Origin: Microbacterium protaetiae
GTDB taxonomy: Bacteria; Actinomycetota; Actinomycetes; Actinomycetales; Microbacteriaceae
Length of the DNA: 64,000 nt
Assembly (NCBI RefSeq): GCF_004135285.1
Contig: NZ_CP035494.1
Coordinates: forward strand, 434,001 to 498,000
Reading direction: 5' to 3'
Below, piece by piece: positions 25,108 through 33,011 of the stretch. The notes beneath the pieces are model-generated. The model worked only from the letters and a program-made list of their open reading frames with translations, did no database searches and was not told the origin of the DNA. Both the position numbers and the translations under genes were made by a program. Positions within the stretch are counted from its first letter, which is position 1, and every line of letters starts with the position of its first letter.

Positions 25108-26243
25108 GCTTCCTCCTGTCCCCCACGCGCCACTCGTGGACCGAGCCGCGTGAGCACCTCCTGCGCGATGGTGCCGCTGAGCCGCGCCCACTCGGCGAGC
25201 GACGGCTCACCCGCCCGCGTGCCGATGAGCACGACGGGGTCCCCCGCGGCGACACCGTTGAGATGGCCGATGTCGACGACGCACTGGTCCATCGACACGG
25301 CGCCGATCAGCGGGGCCCGACGTCCGCCGATGACCACGGTCGCCCCGGGCGAGACCGACCGGGGCACCCCATCGGCATACCCCACCGGAAGCAGCGCGAC
25401 TGCGCCGTCGTGCTCGGCCCGATAGTCGCCGCCGTATCCGACTCTCTCGCCGGCGGCGATCGCATGCGTCTGCACGATGCGCGTCGTCCACCGCACCGCG
25501 GGAGCCAGCCCGACGGGGGCTGCGGACACCGGTTCGATCCCCAGCAGCGACGCGCCCAGACGCACGAGGTCGAGCCGCGCGCGCGGCGCCACGACCGCCG
25601 CCAGCGACGAGGCGGCGTGCCGCCGCATGGGGCGCAGTCCGCACCCCACCGCCAGCGCGACCGCGCGCTCAAGACGAGCGATCGGGTCGTCGAAGGTTCC
25701 GGGATCGGGGGTGGTTGAGCCCAGGTGCGTCCAGACGCCGCGCACTACGAGTGCGCCGGCGCGCTCGGCGTCGCGCGCCGCGTGGAACAGCTCGGGCCAC
25801 TCCGCCGGGGCGGCTCCCGACCGGTGCATACCGGTGTCGACCTCGAGCTCGACTATGCCGCGGCATCCGGCCTCACGTGCCGCTGCGGCGACCTGGCGCA
25901 CCTGCGGCGCCGTCGCGCACGAGACCGCGACGTCGGCAGCCAGAGCCTCTGCCACCGGTGCGCCCTCGTGCAGCAGCCACGCCATCAGCGGCACGTTGAT
26001 CCCCTGTGCGCGCAGGGCCAGCGCCTCATCGCACGTCGCGACGCCCAGCTCACTCGCGCCACCGGCCAGCACAGCACGCGCCATCGACGCCGCCCCGAGC
26101 CCGAACCCGTCGGCCTTGACGACCCCCATCACCGGCACACCGGCCAGCGAAACCATGCGGGCCGTGTTCGCCGCGACCGCGTCGTGCGAGAGGGTCACCG
26201 TCGATGGTGCTGTGCGGATCGACGGCGCCGTCGTCCCCAGCAT
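25104..26243 (-). CDS. alr: Alanine racemase, divergent
   Basis: 379 residues. The PLP lysine is Lys43 in VMGVVKADGFGLG, where the usual motif is KANAYGHG, so Tyr and His of that motif are replaced by Phe and Leu. The second catalytic base is present in GERVGYGGDYRAEHDG. The motifs VSMDQCVVDIG and EVLTRLGPRV are typical. Another conserved block, usually RPGxxLYG, reads RLGASLLG. It interconverts L- and D-alanine, feeding the ligase next to it. The ATG at 26243 has GAGG five bases upstream; a GTG at 26249 is the alternative. The changes suggest altered kinetics, substrate or inhibitor sensitivity rather than loss of function, as both catalytic residues remain. Confidence 0.85.
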   Translation of the reverse strand: MLGTTAPSIRTAPSTVTLSHDAVAANTARMVSLAGVPVMGVVKADGFGLGAASMARAVLAGGASELGVATCDEALALRAQGINVPLMAWLLHEGAPVAEALAADVAVSCATAPQVRQVAAAAREAGCRGIVELEVDTGMHRSGAAPAEWPELFHAARDAERAGALVVRGVWTHLGSTTPDPGTFDDPIARLERAVALAVGCGLRPMRRHAASSLAAVVAPRARLDLVRLGASLLGIEPVSAAPVGLAPAVRWTTRIVQTHAIAAGERVGYGGDYRAEHDGAVALLPVGYADGVPRSVSPGATVVIGGRRAPLIGAVSMDQCVVDIGHLNGVAAGDPVVLIGTRAGEPSLAEWARLSGTIAQEVLTRLGPRVARGGQEEA

Positions 26244-26303
26244 CCTCACCTCGTCATGCTAGGGGATACCTCAGACGCTGCGCACCCCGAATTCCGTCCG
26301 TAC

Positions 26304-26780
26304 CGGCACTCGAAACACACCCTGCCGCGCGAGACACCGCCCGGCACTCGAAACACACCCTGGCGCGCGAGACACCGCGCATTGCGGTAAGTCTCGCGCG
26401 CTCAGGTGAGTCTCGCCGAGTCGCGCGCCAAGGCCGCAGCCACCAGCGCGCGCCAAGGTGAGTCTCGCCGGGGCGAGTCTCGCCGCGCAGCCACCAGCGC
26501 GCGCCAGGATGCCGAAACACACCCTGGCGCGCGAGACACCGCGCATCGCGGTAAGTCTCGCGCGTTCAGGTGCGTCTCGCCGAGTCGCGCGCAAGGCCGC
26601 AGCCACCAGCGCGCGCGAGGGTGAGTCTCGCCCGGGGCGAGTCTCGCCGCGCAGCCACCAGCGTGCGCCAGGATGCCGAAACACACCCTGCCGCGCGAGA
26701 CATCGCGCGTTGCGGTAAGTCTCGCGCGCTCGCGTATGTCTCGCCGGGTCGCGCGCCAAGGCCACGGCCGCCAGCGAGCG
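26304..26780. repeat. Tandem repeat array with 164-bp period (alr upstream region, non-coding)
   Basis: Between the alr start and the stop of the next gene there are 568 bp without a credible gene. Units begin with GAAACACACC at 26312 (a 38-bp stub), 26350, 26514 and 26678 (last unit partial, ~100 bp); full units are exactly 164 bp. Each full unit holds a hairpin (26364-26400, 26528-26564, 26692-26728) and several GTGAGTCTCGCC words. 164 is not a multiple of three, so it cannot encode a repeating peptide. The minus strand of each unit carries a copy of the ddl C-terminal codons and stop. Function unknown. Confidence 0.9.
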
Positions 26781-26811
26781 CGAGCGAGAGCGCCGGCCGA
26801 CGATCGACCGG

Positions 26812-28698
26812 TCAGCGCGCGGCAGCCACCATGTTCTGCGCGAAGAAGGCGGACAGCTCGCCCGTGGCTTCCAGCGGGAGCACAGCCGCGACGTACTGAT
26901 CGGGCCGGACCACCACCACGGCGCCGTCCCGCGACAGACCACGCTCGGCGAAGATGTCGGTGCCCGAGCCGCCTGCGAAGACCTTCTCCCAGTTCATCAG
27001 CTGCAGCTGGCCGCACCGCGGCCGGAACACCTCGGGAGCGGCGAGCACGTCGATATCGGCGAAGTCCTGCTGGTAGACGACCTTTACATCGAACACCGCA
27101 TCTTCGTCCGCGCCCGCCGGCGTGTAGCGCACGACCGGCGACTCCGGCGAGGACTGCACCCACTGCGCCCAGTCTGCGAGGGCGGATGCCTCGTTCTGGC
27201 CGGCCGCGTCGGCGAAGGCGTAGATGCGCCAGCGTCCGTCGGCGAGGTGGTGGTGGCCGAGGTGCTCGACGTTGCCGTCGCACACGCGCACGACCTCGGC
27301 AGATTTGAAGCGCTTGCCGATCGGGTAGCCGGTGGCCAGCTCCTGGTGCGTGGCCTCGCCGGTGATCATCGACGGCGTGTACTGCGTCATGAATCCAGAC
27401 GGGAACTCACTGGTGGCCATGTAGAAGTTCGCGAGCTCATGCGGGTCGGAGATCTCCTCGGGCTTGCGCGCCATGAGCGACGACCACTCCCGGTCGAAGT
27501 CGATCAGCTGCTGGGCGACCGGCTGCCGCTCGGCCGAGTACGTCGAGAGCAGCGCCTCGGGGCTGCGCCCGGTCAGCACCGAGCCGAGCTTCCAGCCCAG
27601 GTTGAAACCGTCCTGCATCGACACGTTCATGCCCTGCCCGGCCTTGGCCGAGTGGGTGTGGCACGCGTCGCCCATGAGGAAGACGTGCGGGGCGTGATCG
27701 GCGTCGACGTCGACATCGTCGAACTTGTCGGTGACCCGATGCCCGACCTCGTACACGCTGTACCAGGCGGCCTGCTTCACCTTGAGGGTGTAGGGATGCA
27801 GGATCTCATTGGCCTTCTCGACTGTCTTCTCCAGCGGCGTTTCGCGCACCTTGTGGTGGTCGCCCTCGGGAACCTCGCCGAGATCGACGTACACCCGGCA
27901 GAGGTACCCACCCTCCCGGGGGATGTGCAGAATGTTGCCCGCCTCGGAATTTATCGCGCACTTCGTGCGCCAGTCGGGAAAGTCCGTCTCCACCGTGACA
28001 TCCATCACGCCCCACGCGTGCGCGGAGAAATTGCCGATGTGCTTGCGGCCGATCGATTCGCGCACCCGGCTGCGCGCGCCGTCTGCGCCGCCGACGTACT
28101 TCGCGCGGATCGTACGCTCTTCCCCCGCGCGAGGCCCCGCGACGTACCGCACGCGCACCTCGACGGGGTACTCACCGGTCTCGTGCACGGTCAGATCGAG
28201 GAACTCGATGCCGTAGTCGGGGGTGATCCGGGCCGGTCCGCGCAGCGCGGCCTCGGCGAAGTAGTCCAGCACCCGCGCCTGGTTGACGATCAGGTGCGGA
28301 AACTCGCCGATGTCGTTCGCATAGTCGGCCTGCCGCGTCGTTCGGATGATGTTGTCAGGATGCCGCGGGTCGGGCGTCCAGTAGTTCATCCAGCCGATGT
28401 TGTAGGCCTCGCTGATGATGTGCGGCGCGAACCCGAACGCTTGGAACGTCTCGACGCTGCGCGGCTGGATGCCGTCTGCCTGACCGAGCGCGAGCCGTCC
28501 ATCGCGACGCTCGATCATGCGGGTCGTGATGGTCGGGAACTGCGACATCTGCGCGGCCAGCAGCATCCCCGCCGGGCCCGATCCCACGATGAGCACGTCG
28601 ACCTCGTCGGGCAGATCGGCGGGACGATCGATTCCGGTCCCTGCGGCGGGCAGTACGCGGGGCTCGCCGGACACGTAACCGTTGTGGTGGAACTGCAT
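26812..28698 (-). CDS. FAD-dependent phenol-type monooxygenase (3-hydroxybenzoate 4-monooxygenase-like)
   Basis: 628 residues, the length of phenol 2-monooxygenase/MobA enzymes. GSGPAGMLLAAQMSQF is the FAD site (about 39-54), KYVGGADGARSRVRESIG the DG motif and HVFLMGDACHTHSAKAGQGMNVSMQDGFNLGWKLG the GD motif. The C-terminal ~190 residues are the thioredoxin-like domain of this subgroup. Class A enzymes add one OH ortho to an existing phenol OH using NAD(P)H and O2. Next to homoprotocatechuate genes, a conversion of 3- or 4-hydroxyphenylacetate to 3,4-dihydroxyphenylacetate is the natural inference. GAGGAG lies six bases before the ATG. It is divergent from an IclR regulator across an operator-rich 119 bp; the 164-bp array lies downstream. 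Confidence 0.88.
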   Translation of the reverse strand: MQFHHNGYVSGEPRVLPAAGTGIDRPADLPDEVDVLIVGSGPAGMLLAAQMSQFPTITTRMIERRDGRLALGQADGIQPRSVETFQAFGFAPHIISEAYNIGWMNYWTPDPRHPDNIIRTTRQADYANDIGEFPHLIVNQARVLDYFAEAALRGPARITPDYGIEFLDLTVHETGEYPVEVRVRYVAGPRAGEERTIRAKYVGGADGARSRVRESIGRKHIGNFSAHAWGVMDVTVETDFPDWRTKCAINSEAGNILHIPREGGYLCRVYVDLGEVPEGDHHKVRETPLEKTVEKANEILHPYTLKVKQAAWYSVYEVGHRVTDKFDDVDVDADHAPHVFLMGDACHTHSAKAGQGMNVSMQDGFNLGWKLGSVLTGRSPEALLSTYSAERQPVAQQLIDFDREWSSLMARKPEEISDPHELANFYMATSEFPSGFMTQYTPSMITGEATHQELATGYPIGKRFKSAEVVRVCDGNVEHLGHHHLADGRWRIYAFADAAGQNEASALADWAQWVQSSPESPVVRYTPAGADEDAVFDVKVVYQQDFADIDVLAAPEVFRPRCGQLQLMNWEKVFAGGSGTDIFAERGLSRDGAVVVVRPDQYVAAVLPLEATGELSAFFAQNMVAAAR

Positions 28699-28739
28699 GG
28701 ATTCTCCTCGGCGTCGAGGGTGTCGCGCAAGACTTCAGT

Positions 28740-28788
28740 GTTCTATATTAGAACGCGACACTCTACTATTGAACACGATCGTATACGA
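28740..28788. promoter_or_regulatory. Promoter with twin operator sites, monooxygenase / IclR
   Basis: GTTCTATATTAGAAC (28740-28754) is a perfect palindrome of 6-bp arms. A degenerate copy, ACTCTACTATTGAAC, lies exactly 20 bp on (28760-28774), and TCGTATACGA (28779-28788) is a third palindrome. On the minus strand TTCAAT, 17 bp and TAATAT form a promoter for the monooxygenase that these sites cover, as expected for repression by the IclR protein. Confidence 0.6.
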
Positions 28789-28817
28789 ACCGACGGTGCT
28801 GAGCAAGAGGAGGGCAC

Positions 28818-29528
28818 GTGCCCGAGACGACGAACGACGCCCCCGCGTCGCAGACTCTGAGCCGCGGCATCCGCGTCTTGGAGATCCTCAGCGATGCCGC
28901 CGAGCCCCTTGCGATCGACGAGGTGGCCCGGCGCCTCGAGGTGCACAGGTCGGTGGCGTATCGGCTCGTGCGCACGCTCGAGCAGCATGGCCTGGTCTCG
29001 CGCAACGACTCCGGGCGCATCGCGCTGGGGGCACGCCTGGCGGCACTGGCGGCCGGAGTCGCCCGTGACCTGCAGACCGAGGCCCTGCCCGAGCTGACGA
29101 CGGTGGCCAACGAGGTCGGACTCACGTGCTTTCTGGTCGTGCTCGAACGCGACGAGTGCGTGACGCTGGTCAGCATCGAGCCGCGGCACGCCGGCGCGTC
29201 GGTGGCGCAGCGGCCAGGGTCGCGGCATCCGCTCGGCATCGGCGCACCAGGGCGGGCTGTGCTCAGCCTGCTCCCCCGCGCGCAGTGGCCCGACGCCATC
29301 ACGCCGCAGATCGAGCGGCAGATGCGGGATGCCGCAGCCCACGGCTTCATGGTCAGCCACGACGAGGTGATCCCCCACCTGCACGCCGTGGCCGTGCCGC
29401 TGCCGCTGCGCGGGCGGCCGCCGGCCGCGATCGCCGTGGTGTCACTTGCCGATCAGCGCCCGGCCGCGGAGCTGGCCGCGCACCTGCAGCGGGCCGCCGA
29501 GGCCATTCGCACCGCGCTCGGCGGGTGA
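28818..29528 (+). CDS. IclR-family transcriptional regulator
   Basis: 236 residues. The winged helix-turn-helix lies at about 12-70 (LSRGIRVLEILSDAAEPLAIDEVARRLEVHRSVAYRLVRTLEQHGLV). The effector domain contains the conserved RHPLGIGAPGRAVLSLL block. IclR proteins sense aromatic acids or small carboxylates and usually control adjacent catabolic operons. The start is a GTG preceded by AGAGGAGGG. It is divergent from the flavin monooxygenase and convergent with the MHS permease, so it is the likely local switch for the hydroxylation step. Confidence 0.9.
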   Translation: MPETTNDAPASQTLSRGIRVLEILSDAAEPLAIDEVARRLEVHRSVAYRLVRTLEQHGLVSRNDSGRIALGARLAALAAGVARDLQTEALPELTTVANEVGLTCFLVVLERDECVTLVSIEPRHAGASVAQRPGSRHPLGIGAPGRAVLSLLPRAQWPDAITPQIERQMRDAAAHGFMVSHDEVIPHLHAVAVPLPLRGRPPAAIAVVSLADQRPAAELAAHLQRAAEAIRTALGG

Positions 29529-29553
29529 GCGCCCCGCCGACGGGGTGAACCAC

Positions 29554-29617
29554 GAGAGCGCAGCCGACGGAGGAAGGGGCGGGACTTCCCGCGCTGTCGC
29601 TCGTCGGCTGCACTCTC
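29554..29617. terminator. Bidirectional hairpin, IclR / MHS permease
   Basis: The 16 bases GAGAGCGCAGCCGACG (29554-29569) pair with 29602-29617 with one mismatch. An inner GCGGGA/TCCCGC-like stem sits near the loop. The hairpin is placed between two convergent gene ends and would stop transcripts from both sides; no long T tract is present. Confidence 0.6.
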
Positions 29618-29644
29618 ACGGTCAGGTGCAGGATGGATGCCGCG

Positions 29645-31069
29645 TCAGACTTTTGTCAAACCGTAAATCGGGCTCTTGGCCTGCTCGACCTCGTTCTCAG
29701 GCCCGAGCGGGATACCGCTGCGGTCGCGCAGCAGCAGCGTCGCGACAAGTCCGACCAGCGTCATGCCCGCCAGATACCAGGTGATGCCATCGGTGGATCC
29801 GGTGGCCTGGAAGATCGCCTGCGCGATCATCGGCGAGAACGCGCCGCCCAGAATGGCACCGATCGCATACGAGATCGACACACCGGAGAACCGAATCGAC
29901 GCGGGGAACAGCTCCGAGTACAGCGCCGCTTGCGGGCCATACGTGAACCCGAGGCCAATTGTCAGAATCACGAGCGCCGCGGCGAGCGAGACGAGCGTGC
30001 CGATGTTGGTCAGTGGGAACAGCAGGAACACACCGACCAACTGCACGATCCACCCCAGGATGTAGGTGTTGCGTCGACCGAGCTTGTCAGAGAGCCAGCC
30101 TGCGAACCACGTGAAGAACAGCCAGCTGACACCCGAGATCGCGACCACCCAGAACACGGGGCCCGGGTCGAGGGCGATGGGTCCGTCGGCGGCCGTCGCG
30201 TAGTGCTGCACGTAGCCGCCGGTGGTCATGTAGCCGACCGCGTTGTTGCCGGCGAACACCAGTGCCGCCACGATCACCAGTAACAGGTGGTGACGCAGCA
30301 GCTGCACGATCGGCATGCGCGTCTCGGCCTTGCGCTCGGCGATCTCTTCGAACACCGGGCTCTCTTCGACCCGACGCCGCACCCAGTACCCGACGCCGAT
30401 CAGCACGATCGACAGCAGGAACGGGATGCGCCAGCCCCACTGGCCGAAGGCCGTGTCCTGAAGCGGGATGTCGGAGCCGGCGGGAACGCCGGGGAAGATG
30501 GCCTCGACCACGGCCAGCACCATCGATGCCAGCAGCAGACCGATCGGCACACCGATCTGCGGCGATGCCCCGAACAGTCCGCGCTTCTTCTTCGGTGCGT
30601 GTTCGACGGCCATCAGCACCGCCCCGCCCCACTCGCCACCGGCCGAGATGCCCTGCACGACACGCAGGAAGATCAGCAGGATCGGCGCCCACACCCCGAT
30701 GGCCGCGTGCGTGGGCAGCACGCCGACGAGGGTCGTCGCCGCGCCCATCAGCAGCAGGGTGATCACCAGCATCGGCCGGCGACCGATCTTGTCTCCGAAG
30801 TGCCCTGCCAGGAACGCGCCGAGCGGGCGGAACAGGAAGCTCACACCCACGCTGAAGAACGACACGATCTGGGCGAAGTCCTTGCCCATGGGCTCGAAGA
30901 AGAGCGCCGCGAACACGGTGGCCGCCGCGAAGGCGTAGATGAAGAAGTCGTACCACTCGACCGTAGTGCCCACCACGGTCGCGAAGACGACGCGACGACG
31001 ATCCTTCGGCGAGGCGATGGTTCCGGTCGGCGTCAGGCCCGCAGCGCCGCCTGGTTCGGACGTGCTCAT
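29645..31069 (-). CDS. MFS transporter, metabolite:H+ symporter (MHS) family
   Basis: 474 residues with twelve predicted membrane helices. VVGTTVEWYDFFIYAFAAATVF is the MHS-family first helix and GHFGDKIGRRPMLVITLLLMG the MFS motif A after helix 2; RVVQGISAGGEWGGAVLMAVEHAP is typical of helix 4-5. Members import aromatic acids such as shikimate, 4-hydroxyphenylacetate or protocatechuate, as well as dicarboxylates and betaines, with protons. Placed divergently from the ring-cleavage operon, uptake of hydroxyphenylacetate is the simplest inference. AGGAG lies seven bases before the ATG. Its promoter region contains the same 20-bp motif as the operon opposite. Confidence 0.88.
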   Translation of the reverse strand: MSTSEPGGAAGLTPTGTIASPKDRRRVVFATVVGTTVEWYDFFIYAFAAATVFAALFFEPMGKDFAQIVSFFSVGVSFLFRPLGAFLAGHFGDKIGRRPMLVITLLLMGAATTLVGVLPTHAAIGVWAPILLIFLRVVQGISAGGEWGGAVLMAVEHAPKKKRGLFGASPQIGVPIGLLLASMVLAVVEAIFPGVPAGSDIPLQDTAFGQWGWRIPFLLSIVLIGVGYWVRRRVEESPVFEEIAERKAETRMPIVQLLRHHLLLVIVAALVFAGNNAVGYMTTGGYVQHYATAADGPIALDPGPVFWVVAISGVSWLFFTWFAGWLSDKLGRRNTYILGWIVQLVGVFLLFPLTNIGTLVSLAAALVILTIGLGFTYGPQAALYSELFPASIRFSGVSISYAIGAILGGAFSPMIAQAIFQATGSTDGITWYLAGMTLVGLVATLLLRDRSGIPLGPENEVEQAKSPIYGLTKV

Positions 31070-31176
31070 AGATGACTCCTGTGTCTCGTTGGACTGCTTT
31101 GTCCTATGGGCGTCTGAGTGAGCAGCCCACGGTCTCTAGATAATATACGATTTCAGATACAACGCAAGGGCGCGCC

Positions 31177-31228
31177 GTTTCGCATGCATGGGAATGTTTC
31201 GCGTGCACGGAATGTTTCGCGTGCATGG
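31177..31228. repeat. Three iterations of a 15-bp motif
   Basis: GTTTCGCRTGCAYGG occurs at 31177, 31196 and 31214, with spacings of 19 and 18 bp. Each contains an alternating GCATGC/GCGTGC core. Iterated sites at nearly two helical turns usually bind a protein cooperatively, but no candidate protein is evident. Confidence 0.6.
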
Positions 31229-31314
31229 AACGATGTGGCCTCCCCGTCTCGGTGCCGCGACCATGCGGCCGGGCCGCCAGCCGCGGTGTTCGGGAGTCGG
31301 AGGCGATGCGGGCC

Positions 31315-31429
31315 CGAATCGTCGCTTCTCGGTCGTGATGCGACGATTCGAGACAGCACGTCTGGGATGCCGAGCGATTCTCCGTCCCGAATCGTCGCCG
31401 ACGGCCCGCGAAGCGACAATTCGGGACGG
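31315..31429. repeat. Two related inverted repeats sharing CGAATCGTCGC
   Basis: CGAATCGTCGC (31315-31325) is inverted at 31340-31350. A second, longer palindrome has 17-base arms at 31382-31398 and 31413-31429 with one mismatch and again contains CGAATCGTCGC. Four copies of the same core within 115 bp could form two adjacent hairpins in RNA from either strand. Confidence 0.65.
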
Positions 31430-31505
31430 TGGAATTATTCGGACCCTTGCGACCGCCGCCGCGATCATATACGATTTCAGATACAACACTAGGGCGAGGG
31501 AGCTC

Positions 31506-33011
31506 ATGAGCACTGACAGCACGACGACGGATGCCGCGGCCACCAAATCCGCTGACCCGCGCTTCGCGGGCCTGCCGGGTCGCCCCGGCAAGATCATCGC
31601 GGTCCACCTCAGCTACGCATCGCGTGCCGACCAGCGCGGCCGCCGCCCGGCATCCCCCTCGTACTTCTTCAAGCCGTCGAGCTCGGTCGCCGCCACCGGC
31701 AGCACGATCGAGCGGCCCGCCGACACCGAGCTGCTCGCCTTCGAGGGTGAGATAGCCCTGGTCATCGGCACGCCCGCTCGCCGCGTGAGCCTCGAGACCG
31801 CGTGGAGTCATGTCGGCTGGGTCACCGCCGCCAACGACTTCGGCGTGTACGACCTGCGTGCCGCCGACAAGGGCTCCAACGTCCGCTCCAAGGGCCGCGA
31901 CGGTTACACCCCGATCGGCGCCCAGCTCATCGACGCAACCTCGGTCGACCCGGCGACCCTGCGCCTGCGCACCTGGGTGAACGGCGCCCTGGTGCAAGAC
32001 GACACCAGCGCCGGCCTCATCTTTCCGCTCGCGCAGTTCGTCGCCGATCTGTCGCAGCACTTCACTCTCGAGCCCGGCGATGTGATCCTCACCGGAACGC
32101 CGGCCGGATCGTCGGTGGTCGTCGCCGGCGACGTCGTCGAGATCGAAGTGGATGCCCCGACCGCGCCCGGCGCGCCGAGCTCGGGGCGCCTGCGAACCAC
32201 CGTCGTCCAGGGCGAGCACGGCTTCGACGCCGCGCTCGGCTCGCTTCCTGCCGTCGATGACAAGCAGCGCGAAGATGCCTGGGGCACGCGCGAGGCCGCC
32301 GGCCTTGAACCCGCCTTCGCCCTGACTCCCGAGCTGCGCGCCAAGCTCGAGAAGGCGCCCGTCGCGGGCCTTTCCGCCCAGCTGCGCAAGCGTGGGCTGA
32401 ACAATGTGCTCATCGACGGCGTGCAGCCGATGCATCCCGACGCCAAGCTCATCGGCACCGCCAAAACGCTGCGCTTCGTGCCCGGCCGCGAAGACCTCTT
32501 CACCAGCCACGGCGGCGGTTACAACCCGCAGAAGCAGGCGTTCGACGCCGTGCGCAACGGCGAGGTCATCGTCATCGAAGCCCGAGGTGATGCCACCGCC
32601 GGCACACTCGGCGACATCTTGGCCATCCGCGCGCACGCCGCGGGGGCGGCCGGCATCGTCACCGACGGTGCTGTGCGCGACTTCGACGCGGTCTCGGCCG
32701 TCGGCATCCCGGTCTTCTCCAAGGGTGCGCACCCGGCCGTCCTGGGCCGCCGACACGTCGCGTGGGACCACGACATCACGATCGGATGCGGTGGCGCGGC
32801 CGTGCAGCCCGGCGATGTGATCGTCGGCGACAGAGACGGCGTGATCGTCATTCCGCCGCCCCTGGTCGAGGAGGTCGTCGACGCGACCCTCGCCCAAGAG
32901 GACAAGGACGCTTGGATCGCCGAGAGGGTTGCCGAAGGGAACCGCATCGAGGGGCTCTTCCCCATGAACGCACAGTGGGCCGCCCGCTACGCACAGGAGA
33001 ACGGCCGATGA
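31506..33011 (+). CDS. FAHD-RraA fusion protein, homoprotocatechuate pathway isomerase/decarboxylase candidate
   Basis: 501 residues. About 27-245 is a fumarylacetoacetate-hydrolase (FAHD) domain with metal ligands Glu80, Glu82 (FEGEIALVIG) and Asp111 (ANDFGVYD) and the closing LTGTPAGS motif. About 275-480 is an RraA-fold domain that carries the D-X20-R-D pattern (Asp370, Arg391-Asp392) of catalytic HMG/CHA aldolase/decarboxylase members, so it is not an RNase-E inhibitor. In E. coli, HpaG uses two FAHD domains to decarboxylate and isomerise the ring-cleavage product; here one is replaced by RraA. I infer isomerase and decarboxylase activities, with the assignment of each domain uncertain. 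GAGGGAG precedes the ATG; first gene of the operon. Confidence 0.85.
   Translation: MSTDSTTTDAAATKSADPRFAGLPGRPGKIIAVHLSYASRADQRGRRPASPSYFFKPSSSVAATGSTIERPADTELLAFEGEIALVIGTPARRVSLETAWSHVGWVTAANDFGVYDLRAADKGSNVRSKGRDGYTPIGAQLIDATSVDPATLRLRTWVNGALVQDDTSAGLIFPLAQFVADLSQHFTLEPGDVILTGTPAGSSVVVAGDVVEIEVDAPTAPGAPSSGRLRTTVVQGEHGFDAALGSLPAVDDKQREDAWGTREAAGLEPAFALTPELRAKLEKAPVAGLSAQLRKRGLNNVLIDGVQPMHPDAKLIGTAKTLRFVPGREDLFTSHGGGYNPQKQAFDAVRNGEVIVIEARGDATAGTLGDILAIRAHAAGAAGIVTDGAVRDFDAVSAVGIPVFSKGAHPAVLGRRHVAWDHDITIGCGGAAVQPGDVIVGDRDGVIVIPPPLVEEVVDATLAQEDKDAWIAERVAEGNRIEGLFPMNAQWAARYAQENGR

Larger units (their letters stand above)
31143..31487. promoter_or_regulatory. Divergent regulatory region with repeated operator motif (436-bp gap)
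   Basis: The gap 31070-31505 holds no credible gene. ATATACGATTTCAGATACAA occurs at 31143-31162 and again, identical and in the same orientation, at 31467-31486. The first covers the likely -10 box of the MHS gene (minus strand TTGCGT, 16 bp, TATTAT); the second covers that of the FAHD-RraA operon. The best candidate binder is the GntR regulator encoded at 33008. Between them lie an iterated 15-bp motif and two inverted repeats, listed separately. Confidence 0.65.

Noticed and set aside
26304..26780. Possible CRISPR array
   Set aside because: Units of 164 bp are repeated end to end with no unique spacers, and no cas gene is present.
26402..27283. Long open frame on the minus strand through the repeat array
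   Set aside because: Its right part is a shifted frame of the monooxygenase gene and its left part is the 164-bp array; the period is not a multiple of three, so the frame is open only because of the base composition.
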